Assembly (NCBI GenBank): GCA_035301285.1
Contig: DATGUN010000105.1
Location: 32,443-96,442 of the forward strand
DNA length: 64,000 nucleotides
DNA from: DATGUN01 sp035301285
Lineage (GTDB): Bacteria; Bacillota; Bacilli; Bacillales; Amphibacillaceae
Direction of reading: 5' to 3'
Below are positions 10,025 to 18,946 of the stretch, piece by piece. The position numbers and the translations under genes are program-made. Position 1 is the stretch's first letter; every line of letters starts with the position of its first letter. The notes beneath the pieces were generated by a model. That model had not been told where the DNA came from. It was given only the letters and a program-made list of their open reading frames with translations, and made no database searches.

Positions 10025-11695
10025 TCAAGTCCCTTTTTTCTTGCGGATATCAGAAATGGTCGATGTAACCGAGATATCTTCCTTCGATGTCATGACCTCG
10101 ATAACGGCTGGAAAGCGTTCTTTCATAGCAGAATCAAAACCTTTTGCGAATTCATCCATGTCATGAACCCGATATCCTTTTGCACCGACGCTTTTTGCCA
10201 AATCAGCAAATGAAACACTGCCAAGGTCTGTTCCTACTACCCGATGTGGATAATGTTTCTCCTGATGCATACGTATGGTACCGTACATTTCATTGTTGAA
10301 CACAAGACAAATAACCGGAATATTATTTCTTACGGCTGTCTCAAGCTCCTGGAAAGTCATCATGAAACCACCATCACCGGATAACGCCACAACGGTTTTG
10401 TCGGGAAAGGCAAGTTTTGCCCCTAGTGCCGCTGGCATGCCATATCCCATTGCCCCTGATGTCGGACCTACATACGTATGCTTTTCCTTGAACGGATAAA
10501 AGGTATGTAACCACCCGGCAAAATTACCTGCGTCATTCGTCAACAGTGTATTCGCGGGTAATCGCTCTGCCAAATAAGCCATTATTTGTTTATTGAGAAT
10601 ATCGACTTCGGAGACTTGCAAACGACTCGCCGATACATAACGCTCGTTGGCAATCCGGCTCCAATCCGACCATGATGCAGGTAGTTCCATCGTCAACAAA
10701 TCAGATAAAGCTTCGTGTAAATCACTGACGATACCGATTTCGGGTGTATATACCTTACCGATCATATCGGGTTCGATATCGATATGGATCAGCTGTTGAT
10801 CACGTGAAATGATTTGATAGTCTTGTGTTGTCACTTCTGATAACCTTGTTCCAAATGCGAGTATGGTATCCGCTTCATGAATCGTCCGCAAAATCTCCGG
10901 ATTGGTTCCAAGTCCCAGATGACCCGCATATTGCTTATGATCATTCGGAAATACATCGTGTCTGCGAAAGGCTGCAATGACTGGAATATTGTATTTCTCC
11001 GCAAATAACACAAGAGCGTCTTCCGCTCGAGAGCATTTCACACCTCCTCCAGCGATTAAAACGGGTTGCTTGGATTCTTTCAGCACCTCTGTCACATGGC
11101 TTATTTCATTTTTCGATGGCCGTGGTGCAGACTTATGGAACGCTTTACCATAATACACATCTGTCTCGACAGCTAGCACATCTTCCGGCAGTGAAACGAC
11201 AACAGGTCCGGGTCTGCCGGACTGTGCAACTCTTAAAGCCCGTTGTACAATTTCAACCATACGACGAGGATCTTCCACCTCTGTCGCCCATTTCGTGATT
11301 GGACGGAAGAATGCTTCCAAATCAACTTCCTGAAACCCTTCCCGCCCTTTAAAATCACGATGAACCTGCCCCAAAAAAACGACCATGGGTGTTGAATCCT
11401 GATAAGCTGTATGGACACCAATCGATAAGTTCGCAGCCCCGACACCTCTTGTCGCGAACACGACACCGGGCTTCAGTGTCGATTTTGCATACCCTTCTGC
11501 CATGAAAGCTGCACCGCTCTCATGTCTTGCAGAAACAAGTTTCACGTCATCTGCATCATACAATGCATCCAAAACAGGTAAATAACTTTCTCCCGGCACA
11601 CAAAAGGCTGCTTGGATGTTCTCAAGTCTTATACATTCAACAATCGACTCAGCAGCAGTAACACGGTCTTTTGATGCCGGTATTGTTTTACTCAT
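10025..11695 (-). CDS. Thiamine diphosphate-dependent enzyme (acetolactate synthase-like), possible 2-oxoacid decarboxylase
   Basis: 556-residue ThDP enzyme with the three domains of the acetolactate synthase/benzoylformate decarboxylase superfamily: N-terminal Pyr domain with cofactor-activating Glu36 (CVPGES), central FAD/NAD-like domain (about 195-335), and C-terminal PP domain with the metal/diphosphate motif GDGG (440-443) through Asn467-Asn468. Its ATG directly abuts the aminotransferase stop (TGAATG), so the two are translationally coupled. The pairing with an aminotransferase suggests it acts on the 2-oxoacid made there; 2-oxoadipate decarboxylation to glutarate semialdehyde would fit the neighbours. 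Sequence alone does not separate decarboxylase, carboligase or sulfoacetaldehyde-type activity. Confidence 0.8.
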   Translation of the reverse strand: MSKTIPASKDRVTAAESIVECIRLENIQAAFCVPGESYLPVLDALYDADDVKLVSARHESGAAFMAEGYAKSTLKPGVVFATRGVGAANLSIGVHTAYQDSTPMVVFLGQVHRDFKGREGFQEVDLEAFFRPITKWATEVEDPRRMVEIVQRALRVAQSGRPGPVVVSLPEDVLAVETDVYYGKAFHKSAPRPSKNEISHVTEVLKESKQPVLIAGGGVKCSRAEDALVLFAEKYNIPVIAAFRRHDVFPNDHKQYAGHLGLGTNPEILRTIHEADTILAFGTRLSEVTTQDYQIISRDQQLIHIDIEPDMIGKVYTPEIGIVSDLHEALSDLLTMELPASWSDWSRIANERYVSASRLQVSEVDILNKQIMAYLAERLPANTLLTNDAGNFAGWLHTFYPFKEKHTYVGPTSGAMGYGMPAALGAKLAFPDKTVVALSGDGGFMMTFQELETAVRNNIPVICLVFNNEMYGTIRMHQEKHYPHRVVGTDLGSVSFADLAKSVGAKGYRVHDMDEFAKGFDSAMKERFPAVIEVMTSKEDISVTSTISDIRKKKGT

Positions 11696-12874
11696 TCATT
11701 TGTCACCTTCTTCCAAGTTAATTTTCCCCAATCTCTCCAGAGCCTCTTCTAGTCGCTCTTTCGATGCGGAAAGCGCTATACGGAAATAACCTTCACCGCC
11801 TGAACCAAATGCATTGCCGGGAGTAACGATGATGCCTGCTTCTTCCAAAAGTTTGTCTGCAAAAGCCGTTGAAGTATAGCCTTCCGGAACCTGTACCCAC
11901 ACAAAAATGGTTCCTTTTGGTTTATCAACTCTGAATCCTAAATCCCGCAAACCATCGTATAGCGCCTCCATCCTCGTTTCATAAATACGATTATAGTCCG
12001 AGACGGTCTCTAAATTGCTTTTTAATGCGATTGCGCCCGCCTTTTGGATGGGAATGAACTGACTAGAGTCTAAATTGCTTTTTAACGTTGCAAGTGCGTT
12101 AACAGCTGTTTTATTCCCAACCATATATCCTATGCGCCATCCGGTCATACTAAAACTTTTCGACAAAGATCCAAATTCGACAGCATATTCTTTAGCCCTT
12201 GGTACTTGCAAAACACTAGGTGCTTTATAACCGGAAAATGTAACAAGATCATATGCTGCATCATGGGCTAGCAATAAATCATGCTTCCCTGCAAATGACA
12301 CCGCTTCCAAAAATGTGTCGATTTTTATCGAAGCCGCTGTCGGGTTGCTTGGATAATTCAAAAGCATTAATTTGGACAGATCCTTATCAGATGATGACAC
12401 TCGATTATATAACGGAACATATCCATTATCCGGATCTAGTGGGAGCGGTATTGACTTTCCTCCGGCAAGATGCACACCTGTTGAATATACAGGATACCCA
12501 GGGTCTGGCACAAGAACACCATCGCCAGGATTCAAGACGGCTTGCAACAAATGGGCCAATCCTTCCTTCGATCCGATTAACGCGACTACCTCTGTATCAG
12601 GATCAAGCGTCACATCATAGTGCGTTTTATAAAAGTAAGCAACCGCTTCTTTAAATTCTTTTATCCCACTATAGCTTGGATAGCGATGATTTTCGGGTTG
12701 TCCGGCTTCTTCCGTTAATGTGTCGACAATAAAATTCGGGGTGGGCAGATCAGGTGCCCCTATACCCAGATCTATGACATCTGTCCCTTTTGCTTCAATC
12801 TGTTCTCGTTTCCTTTGAATCTCTGAAAATAAATAAGGCGGCAAAGTACGAATGGTATCTGAAGCATACTCCAT
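11696..12874 (-). CDS. PLP-dependent aminotransferase class I/II, possible 2-aminoadipate transaminase
   Basis: 392-residue fold-type I aminotransferase related to LL-diaminopimelate/aspartate aminotransferases: IDLGIGAPDLPTP N-terminal region, NYPSNPTAA, Asp in AHDAAYDL, and the PLP lysine in GSLSKSFSMTGWRIGY (Lys239). The start is taken at ATG 12874, six bases after GAGGG; the ATG six bases earlier is too close to that SD. It is the first gene of the minus-strand operon that ends with the IclR regulator, with promoter and operator in front. In this context it would transaminate 2-aminoadipate to 2-oxoadipate (inference); the family is broad. Confidence 0.85.
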   Translation of the reverse strand: MEYASDTIRTLPPYLFSEIQRKREQIEAKGTDVIDLGIGAPDLPTPNFIVDTLTEEAGQPENHRYPSYSGIKEFKEAVAYFYKTHYDVTLDPDTEVVALIGSKEGLAHLLQAVLNPGDGVLVPDPGYPVYSTGVHLAGGKSIPLPLDPDNGYVPLYNRVSSSDKDLSKLMLLNYPSNPTAASIKIDTFLEAVSFAGKHDLLLAHDAAYDLVTFSGYKAPSVLQVPRAKEYAVEFGSLSKSFSMTGWRIGYMVGNKTAVNALATLKSNLDSSQFIPIQKAGAIALKSNLETVSDYNRIYETRMEALYDGLRDLGFRVDKPKGTIFVWVQVPEGYTSTAFADKLLEEAGIIVTPGNAFGSGGEGYFRIALSASKERLEEALERLGKINLEEGDK

Positions 12875-12886
12875 TTGCATCCCTCG

Positions 12887-12912
12887 ATTTCATTAAATGA
12901 AATGACATTTCA
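12887..12912. promoter_or_regulatory. Overlapping palindromes, candidate IclR operator
   Basis: Two inverted repeats overlap between the transcription start and the aminotransferase RBS: a 17-mer with arms ATTTCAT/ATGAAAT (12887-12903) and a 15-mer TGAAATGACATTTCA (12898-12912, 7-bp arms, one central base). The second has the layout of the known IclR consensus TGGAAATNATTTCCA. Binding here would block the operon that encodes an IclR protein. Confidence 0.6.
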
Positions 12913-12925
12913 CAATCTTAATTCA

Positions 12926-12954
12926 ATTATAAATCAGTGATTTTTGGATTGCAA
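12926..12954 (-). promoter_or_regulatory. Sigma-A promoter of the lysine-type operon
   Basis: On the minus strand TTGCAA (-35) and TATAAT (-10) are separated by exactly 17 nt, about 50 nt upstream of the aminotransferase start and just ahead of the candidate IclR operator. Confidence 0.75.
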
Positions 12955-13123
12955 CCGTTTACAAAAAATAATTGGCATTCCCTTGGCACGACCCTGATTC
13001 ACTATGACAATCGCTTTGTGCAACAATCGTTCAAGGCTGATTCTTTTTGAAGTTCCCCATCCTTCTATATTTTTAGTATGTTAAAATAATATATATCACG
13101 TTATTTAAATGAGGTGTATATCA

Positions 13124-14395
13124 ATGGAACTGAGTCAAGCATATGCCGAAAGAATGGATAACAACGATGAACTCCGATCTTTTCAAAAAGAATTCTACAT
13201 CCCGGAAAACACTATCTATCTTGACGGAAATTCATTAGGTCTATTATCCAAAAGGGCTGAGCAATCCCTTTATAAGCTTCTGGAATCATGGAAAACGTTT
13301 GCCATTGACGGTTGGACAGAAGGAGAACATCCTTGGTATTATCTATCGGAAAACCTGGGAGAAAAAACATCCCCCTTAATCGGAGCCTCACCCGATGAAG
13401 TACTTATCACCGGCTCAACCACACTTAACTTGCACCAGCTCATCAGCAGTTTTTACACACCAAAAGATCATCGATCAAAAATACTGGCAGACGAATTGAA
13501 TTTTCCTTCTGACATCTATGCCATGAAAAGTCAAATAGTTCTAAAAGGTTTCGAACCGGATAAAGCGCTTATACAAGTAAAAAGTGATGACGGTCATACA
13601 TTCAACACAAAAACAATCATCGACCATATGACAGATGACATTGCACTTATTGTCCTGCCGAGTGTCCTTTATCGAAGTGGTCAGATTTTGGATATGGAAA
13701 CATTGACGAAGGAAGCGCATAAGCGAAATATACTGATTGGGTTTGACCTATGTCATTCCATAGGCGCCATCCCCCATAAACTTTCAGAATGGGATGTCGA
13801 TTTTGCCTTCTGGTGCACGTATAAACATCTGAACGCCGGTCCTGGCAGTGTCGGTGGACTGTATGTGAATGAAAAACATTTCGGGAAGACCCCGGGGCTT
13901 GCCGGTTGGTTCAGCTCTGATAAAACGAAACAGTTTGATATGGAACATGACCTGACGCCCGCCGGGGATGCAGGTGCATATCAAATCGGGACGCCCCACG
14001 TTTTAAGTGCTGCACCGCTTATCGGCTCATTGGAAATGTTTCAGGAAGCAGGCATTGAAAACATCCGCAAAAAGTCATTGCAACTGACGGATTTTATGAT
14101 GCGGCTCGTGCGTTCTCAGTTGGCCGATTATGACTTCAACATCGCCAACCCAGTTGATGACTTGGAACGTGGTGGGCATATTTTTCTGGAACATCCGGAA
14201 GCAGCACGTATTTCAAAAGCACTCAAACAAGACGGCGTTATCCCGGATTTCCGCAACCCGAACGGTATCAGACTGGCGCCTGTCGCATTATATAATTCCT
14301 TTACCGATGTTTGGAAAGCCGTACAGATTTTAAAAACAATCATGGACGAAGACCGTTACAAAACATTCGAAAATAAACGAGGAGTGATTGCATAA
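13124..14395 (+). CDS. kynU: Kynureninase
   Basis: 423-residue PLP enzyme that splits kynurenine into anthranilate and alanine in the cytosol. Visible landmarks: YLDGNSLGL near the N-terminus, TGSTTLNLHQL, FDLCHSIGAIPH (Asp208, His211) and the PLP lysine Lys234 in WCTYKHLNAGPGSVGG. ATG 13124 is preceded by GAGGTG at 7 nt; the frame extends five codons upstream across that SD. Its stop overlaps the next start (TAATG at 14393-14397), so kynU and kynB are coupled. It is the first gene of a three-gene tryptophan catabolic operon, divergent from the lysine-type operon. I see no 3-hydroxylating step, so the end product here is anthranilate. Confidence 0.95.
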   Translation: MELSQAYAERMDNNDELRSFQKEFYIPENTIYLDGNSLGLLSKRAEQSLYKLLESWKTFAIDGWTEGEHPWYYLSENLGEKTSPLIGASPDEVLITGSTTLNLHQLISSFYTPKDHRSKILADELNFPSDIYAMKSQIVLKGFEPDKALIQVKSDDGHTFNTKTIIDHMTDDIALIVLPSVLYRSGQILDMETLTKEAHKRNILIGFDLCHSIGAIPHKLSEWDVDFAFWCTYKHLNAGPGSVGGLYVNEKHFGKTPGLAGWFSSDKTKQFDMEHDLTPAGDAGAYQIGTPHVLSAAPLIGSLEMFQEAGIENIRKKSLQLTDFMMRLVRSQLADYDFNIANPVDDLERGGHIFLEHPEAARISKALKQDGVIPDFRNPNGIRLAPVALYNSFTDVWKAVQILKTIMDEDRYKTFENKRGVIA

Positions 14396-15045
14396 TGACA
14401 AAAACAAATTGGATTGATATTTCACAACCCCTGACAAATGACATGGCACATTGGCCCGGAGATGAGCCGTTTACCTATTCACCGACCTTAACCAAGGAAC
14501 AATCAGGCTCGGTCAATATCGGTCAGATGTCTGCCAGCTTACACACGGGCACGCATGTCGATGCACCCTTCCATTATGATTCAAATGGACAAACTATCGA
14601 TCAATTGGATTTAGAGCGTTATATTGGAACTGCAAGAGTAATCGATGTCAGTCATAACGATACGATTTCTGTAAAAACATTGGATAAATTGGCATGGAAT
14701 GACTGTCCGGAACGCTTGTTACTTTATACATCCCTTCCCAACAACCCTAAACGATTTCCTGACGCATATCCTGTCATGGAAGTTGATGTCGCACCATTCC
14801 TGCGTGAAAAAGGTGTCCGTCTGCTCGGGATTGATGCACCATCCGTGGATACCGTTGAAAGCAAAGACTTACCCATCCACCATGCATTATATAATCAGGA
14901 TATCAATATACTGGAAAATATCATGCTTGATGATGTACAGCCGGGTGATTATGAACTGATTGCACTGCCTTTGGCGATTCAAGGGGCAGACGGGAGCCCT
15001 GTCCGTGCTGTCATCCGTCCAATTCATGCTGAAAAGGAGAATTGA
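14395..15045 (+). CDS. kynB: Kynurenine formamidase (arylformamidase)
   Basis: 216-residue KynB/cyclase-family metal hydrolase converting N-formylkynurenine to kynurenine and formate. The metal-binding signature HTGTHVDAPFH is intact (His50, His54, Asp56, His60) and the N-terminus shows the WIDISQPL opening of the family. It overlaps kynU by one base and ends three bases before kynA, with an AAGGAG site for kynA inside its 3' end. Length is normal for KynB. Confidence 0.95.
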   Translation: MTKTNWIDISQPLTNDMAHWPGDEPFTYSPTLTKEQSGSVNIGQMSASLHTGTHVDAPFHYDSNGQTIDQLDLERYIGTARVIDVSHNDTISVKTLDKLAWNDCPERLLLYTSLPNNPKRFPDAYPVMEVDVAPFLREKGVRLLGIDAPSVDTVESKDLPIHHALYNQDINILENIMLDDVQPGDYELIALPLAIQGADGSPVRAVIRPIHAEKEN

Positions 15046-15048
15046 AAA

Positions 15049-15891
15049 ATGACTGATACCCCAAAAGCATTCCAATCCGAAAAAGATATTCAGACCGATT
15101 TCCTTGAAAAGATGACCTATAGCGATTATTTGCAACTGGAAACATTGCTCGGTAGCCAAAAACAGTTGACAGACCATCATGATGAAATGCTATTCATTGT
15201 CATACATCACGTGAGTGAGCTATGGTTGAAACTGATCATTCATGAAACGACTGGCGCAATCGAAGCCATCAAACAAAACGATTTGCAAACGTCTTTTAAA
15301 ATGCTCACGCGTGTTTCACGAATACAGATTCAACTTATCCAAGCATGGGACGTCCTGGCTACATTGACCCCGTCAGAATATATGGAATTCAGGGATAAGC
15401 TTGGTCAGGCGTCAGGCTTTCAATCCTATCAATATCGATTGGTCGAATTCGCGCTTGGGTATAAAACACCTTATATCCTTAAAATCTATGAAAATGATTC
15501 GGAAATACACTCCATATTAAAACAAGCCTATCATTCCCCGGGATTATATGATGTTGCCATCCAACTATTGGCACGAAAAGGTTTTTTTATCCCTGAAGAA
15601 ATTCTGTCGCGAGATGTTTCCAAGACATATCAACGTAACCAATCTGTTCAAGATGCATGGCTACAAGTTTATAAAGATGTGTCAACACACTGGGAATTAT
15701 ACGAACTGGCGGAAAAATTAGTTGACATTGAAGACCGTTTCCAACAATGGCGGTTCCATCATATGAAAACAGTTGAACGAATCATCGGCCATAAAAAAGG
15801 AACAGGTGGATCATCAGGTGTAGGGTATCTCAAAAAAGTACTTGATCACACATTCTTTCCGGAGCTGTGGCACTTACGTACCGAAATTTAA
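15049..15891 (+). CDS. kynA: Tryptophan 2,3-dioxygenase
   Basis: 280-residue heme dioxygenase, usually a cytosolic tetramer, that opens the indole ring of L-tryptophan to N-formylkynurenine, the first committed step. Conserved segments: distal-pocket IHHVSELWLKL (His53 aligns with the substrate-contacting histidine), and the proximal heme ligand region RFHHMKTVERIIG (His238 by alignment with RYNH of the human enzyme) followed by GTGGSSGV. Last gene of kynUBA, with an RBS in the end of kynB. No strong terminator is visible behind it. Confidence 0.95.
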   Translation: MTDTPKAFQSEKDIQTDFLEKMTYSDYLQLETLLGSQKQLTDHHDEMLFIVIHHVSELWLKLIIHETTGAIEAIKQNDLQTSFKMLTRVSRIQIQLIQAWDVLATLTPSEYMEFRDKLGQASGFQSYQYRLVEFALGYKTPYILKIYENDSEIHSILKQAYHSPGLYDVAIQLLARKGFFIPEEILSRDVSKTYQRNQSVQDAWLQVYKDVSTHWELYELAEKLVDIEDRFQQWRFHHMKTVERIIGHKKGTGGSSGVGYLKKVLDHTFFPELWHLRTEI

Positions 15892-15945
15892 ACCGGTCCG
15901 TTTAAGGGAGCTAGGGATTTGTCGTTTTCATATTTTCAAAAATGC

Positions 15946-15971
15946 TTGTTCAGCCCAAAAAAGGGTATACT
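15946..15971 (+). promoter_or_regulatory. Possible promoter of the CoA-disulfide reductase-like gene
   Basis: TTGTTC (15946-15951) and TATACT (15966-15971) lie upstream of the TTG start at 16003. The spacer is only 14 nt, so the -35 assignment is weak; the -10 is good. Confidence 0.35.
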
Positions 15972-16002
15972 ATGCATACCAATGAAATAAGGAGAGAGTA
16001 AA

Positions 16003-17346
16003 TTGTCCAAACGTATTCTGATTGTCGGTGGTGTCGGCGGTGGGGCGACTGTTGCTTCTCAAATCCGGCGCAAAGACAAAGAAGCAACCATTATCTTATT
16101 TGAAAAAGGCGATGAAATTGCATTTTCCAACTGTGGCATGCCTTATTATATAGGCGATGTTGTTGAATCTCGAGATAAACTACTTGTATCTACGGATGGC
16201 TTTTCCAAAAAATATGATGTCGATGTTCGACTTCAATCAAAGGTGATTGATATTGAACGCCATAACAAAGCCATACACATACAAAACACCCAGCAAACCT
16301 ATACTGAAACATATGACAAACTGATATTAGCACCCGGTGCGACTCCTATCAGACCAGACATGGAAGGGATGCAGCCGACAAATACATTCACTCTACGCAC
16401 CATCCCGGATATGGATCGTATCCAATCCTATATCGATAAAGAAAAACCCACATCCGCAGCTGTTATCGGAGCCGGTTTTATCGGGATGGAAATGGTTGAA
16501 AATTTACGGGCTATCGGAATTGAATGTACACTTATCAATCGTTCCGACCAAGTGATGAATATCGTTGATAAAGATATGGCAGCGATGATACAGGAAGAAC
16601 TTGAAAATAATGGGGTTCATGTTCTCTTAAATGATGGTGTGGAGTCTTTTTCCCACAACGGGAAAGTCTTACACTTGCATAGTGGGCAAACAGTCGAGGC
16701 GGAAATGACGATACTTGCCGTCGGCATTCAGCCAAATACGTCTCTCGCAAAAAAAGCATCCCTTAAATTAGGTATAAAAGAGACGATTGCGGTGAATGCA
16801 TTTATGCAAACAAATGATGAGGATATCTATGCATTGGGAGATGCAGTCGAAATTAGAGATTTCCAAAATGGCGCACCACGCCATATTGCCTTGGCAGGAC
16901 CTGCACACCGCCAAGCTTATGTCATTGCCTCGCATCTATCGGGAGAATCTGTATCATATAATGGTTCAATCGGAGCGTCGATTTTAAAAGTATTCGACTT
17001 AACCATAGCCGCTTCCGGGAATACATCGCGTACCTTGAAGGAAATGAACGATCCATTCGAGGAAACGATTTTGCACGGCTATGAACACGCTGGTTATTAT
17101 CCGGGCTCACAAAAACTGACATTGAAAATTCTATTCAATGCCACTTCGGGGATTATCTATAGTGCTCAGGTGGTCGGATACGGAGGTGTGGATAAACGAC
17201 ACGCCGTTCTAGCAACAGCTATGAAAGGAAATATGACCATATATCATTTAGCTGAGCTGGAACTTGCTTATGCCCCGCCATATTCCAGCCCAAAAGATCC
17301 GATTAACATTCTAGGCTACAAAGCCATTGCCCAACTTGAAGGTTAG
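16003..17346 (+). CDS. CoA-disulfide reductase / NADH oxidase family flavoprotein
   Basis: 447-residue FAD- and NAD(P)H-dependent single-cysteine reductase. FAD-binding GGVGGGATVA lies at the N-terminus, the redox Cys44 in FSNCGMPYYIG, the NAD(P)H Rossmann motif AVIGAGFIGMEM near 155, the second FAD motif IYALGDAVEI near 275, and a C-terminal dimerisation domain that donates active-site residues. This architecture fits CoA-disulfide reductase, NADH oxidase and NADH peroxidase; the SNCGMPYYIG context favours the CoADR type. TTG 16003 is chosen from AAGGAGAG seven bases upstream. It appears monocistronic. Likely role: keeping low-molecular-weight thiols reduced or removing oxygen/peroxide. Confidence 0.85.
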   Translation: MSKRILIVGGVGGGATVASQIRRKDKEATIILFEKGDEIAFSNCGMPYYIGDVVESRDKLLVSTDGFSKKYDVDVRLQSKVIDIERHNKAIHIQNTQQTYTETYDKLILAPGATPIRPDMEGMQPTNTFTLRTIPDMDRIQSYIDKEKPTSAAVIGAGFIGMEMVENLRAIGIECTLINRSDQVMNIVDKDMAAMIQEELENNGVHVLLNDGVESFSHNGKVLHLHSGQTVEAEMTILAVGIQPNTSLAKKASLKLGIKETIAVNAFMQTNDEDIYALGDAVEIRDFQNGAPRHIALAGPAHRQAYVIASHLSGESVSYNGSIGASILKVFDLTIAASGNTSRTLKEMNDPFEETILHGYEHAGYYPGSQKLTLKILFNATSGIIYSAQVVGYGGVDKRHAVLATAMKGNMTIYHLAELELAYAPPYSSPKDPINILGYKAIAQLEG

Positions 17347-17378
17347 ATGTGTCGGCTTTGGGCTGTCATAATGCTAAA

Positions 17379-17390
17379 GGCGAGCTCGCC
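17379..17390. repeat. 12-bp perfect palindrome in a GC-richer convergent gap
   Basis: GGCGAGCTCGCC lies between the converging stops at 17346 and 17458. The surrounding 80 bases are more GC-rich than the flanks. It may act in bidirectional termination, but no T tract is attached. Confidence 0.4.
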
Positions 17391-17457
17391 ACCGTCTTAA
17401 GCGCAGCGGCTCACTGCCGAATGCCATCTTTCTCTTTCATAAATGTGTCATAAGCTC

Positions 17458-18123
17458 CTATGCGTCACCCAATCGATTGACAAAAACATAGTTCGCTTCA
17501 TTCATCAAGTCTGACAGATGCACTGTAACACCGTGTCCGAGTGTGACCTCTTCATCTGATACTGCCACAACCATTGCTTTTACCTTTTGATTGACATCCA
17601 TGTATACATCACCGACGACAGGATGTTCATAGTATTTTTCTGCTAAATAATGGACGGATTCATCTTCTATTTGTTGAGCTTCCGGTACCAGGCTTTTGTC
17701 ATAATAAGCTATTTCTTGAGTGTTGTCTTGCCGCCCGGGGACCAACACGACATATTCATTATGTTTCACCCCATTATCACGGGTTGTAATGACATTACTG
17801 TTTTCAATCGTATCCACTTTTTCGATATCATTCAGTGAATAATGATCCAGAAGATCAGGTGTCGGCTTTGTAATCAAAATGTAGTCTCCTGGATTTGGTT
17901 TGGTATCTTGATCGATTGTATACCGTTTACCGTAAAAAATGAAAGTATCCCCATGTTTCGGTTTATAATACGATATGGCGCTGGCGCTTGTCAGAATCTG
18001 CTGCATATCCTTCAATCGATATAAGTGTACAGATTTTCTGAACATCGGTTTAACCGAGTAGACCTTATGCAATTCATTATTATAGAATACAAACTGTCCT
18101 TTCCTCACTTGAAAAAGTTTCAT
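17458..18123 (-). CDS. Conserved-looking hypothetical protein
   Basis: 221 residues from ATG 18123, which follows GGAGG at 8 nt; a longer frame to 18138 would start within that SD. I do not recognise the family. No signal peptide or membrane helix is visible. The protein appears built from short beta-rich modules of similar style: MKLFQVRKGQFVFYNNELHKV, then a YKPKHGDTFIFYGKRYTID unit, and a C-terminal VGDVYMDVNQKVKAMVVAVSD unit, suggesting small barrel-like domains repeated three or four times. It is probably a cytosolic protein of Bacillaceae; function unknown. Confidence 0.7.
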   Translation of the reverse strand: MKLFQVRKGQFVFYNNELHKVYSVKPMFRKSVHLYRLKDMQQILTSASAISYYKPKHGDTFIFYGKRYTIDQDTKPNPGDYILITKPTPDLLDHYSLNDIEKVDTIENSNVITTRDNGVKHNEYVVLVPGRQDNTQEIAYYDKSLVPEAQQIEDESVHYLAEKYYEHPVVGDVYMDVNQKVKAMVVAVSDEEVTLGHGVTVHLSDLMNEANYVFVNRLGDA

Positions 18124-18262
18124 TATACGACCCTCCATTAAACTTCTATATTTAAATTAATAACATTAGTATCGTGTTCTATTGGATAAAATGAATGCAA
18201 AAACAATGAACCCTCATACATATCATCCCAAAAAAACAACGGATTAACCATAAAACCGAACA

Positions 18263-18946
18263 TCACGATTTCACTTCATTTCTTTTTTGAGAATTGCGTA
18301 ACATACCCAATAAAAGAACGATCAATGTCAGACTCGTGGCAAATAAATAAACCCAAATCCCTTCCTTCATATGAAGTTCCTGGGTAACATATTTATCTTC
18401 TGTCATCATGTCTCCAGCTGTCCATGCAATAATTGCCGCACCTATATAGACAACCCACCGATGTTTTTTCATGATTTTTGCAATCAATTTGGAACCAAAA
18501 ACCATAAACGGGATACTGATCGCCACACCTATGACAATCAAGATGGTCTGTCCTTTTGCTGCTGCAGCAATCCCGACGACGTTATCAAGACTCATGATCG
18601 CATCAGCAACTATAATCGTACCTACAACTTTCCATAAACTGCTTGATGATTGAACATTTTTATCCTTTTCCGGCTTTTCCACCAACAAGTTATACGCAAC
18701 CCATAATAACAAAACCCCTCCGATTATACGTATATATGAAATCTGCAATAAATAAACAATGATAACGGCCAAAATAATCCGCAAGATGACAGCTCCGACT
18801 GTACCAATTGCAATGGCTTTATTTTGGGTTTTACCTGGCAGATTCTTCGTTGCAAGTGCAATGATGATTGCATTATCACCAGATAAAACAATATCAATAG
18901 CAATAATTTTCAACAATGCTAACATAGAAGCTTGGGTAAATTCCAT
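18263..18946 (-). CDS. TerC family integral membrane protein (YjbE-like)
   Basis: 227-residue protein with about seven membrane helices. The two family signature acidic motifs are present: DIVLSGDNAIIIALA in helix 1 and DAIMSLDNVVGIAAAAKG after the cytoplasmic loop. TerC members in Bacillus (YceF, YkoY, YjbE) handle manganese or metallate export at the membrane, partly for exoenzyme metalation. No yybP-ykoY manganese riboswitch is recognisable upstream, unlike ykoY, which fits a YjbE-type member. Monocistronic on the minus strand. Confidence 0.85.
   Translation of the reverse strand: MEFTQASMLALLKIIAIDIVLSGDNAIIIALATKNLPGKTQNKAIAIGTVGAVILRIILAVIIVYLLQISYIRIIGGVLLLWVAYNLLVEKPEKDKNVQSSSSLWKVVGTIIVADAIMSLDNVVGIAAAAKGQTILIVIGVAISIPFMVFGSKLIAKIMKKHRWVVYIGAAIIAWTAGDMMTEDKYVTQELHMKEGIWVYLFATSLTLIVLLLGMLRNSQKRNEVKS

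Noticed and set aside
15891..15945. Terminator after kynA
   Set aside because: Short complementary bits exist but no stable stem with a T tract.
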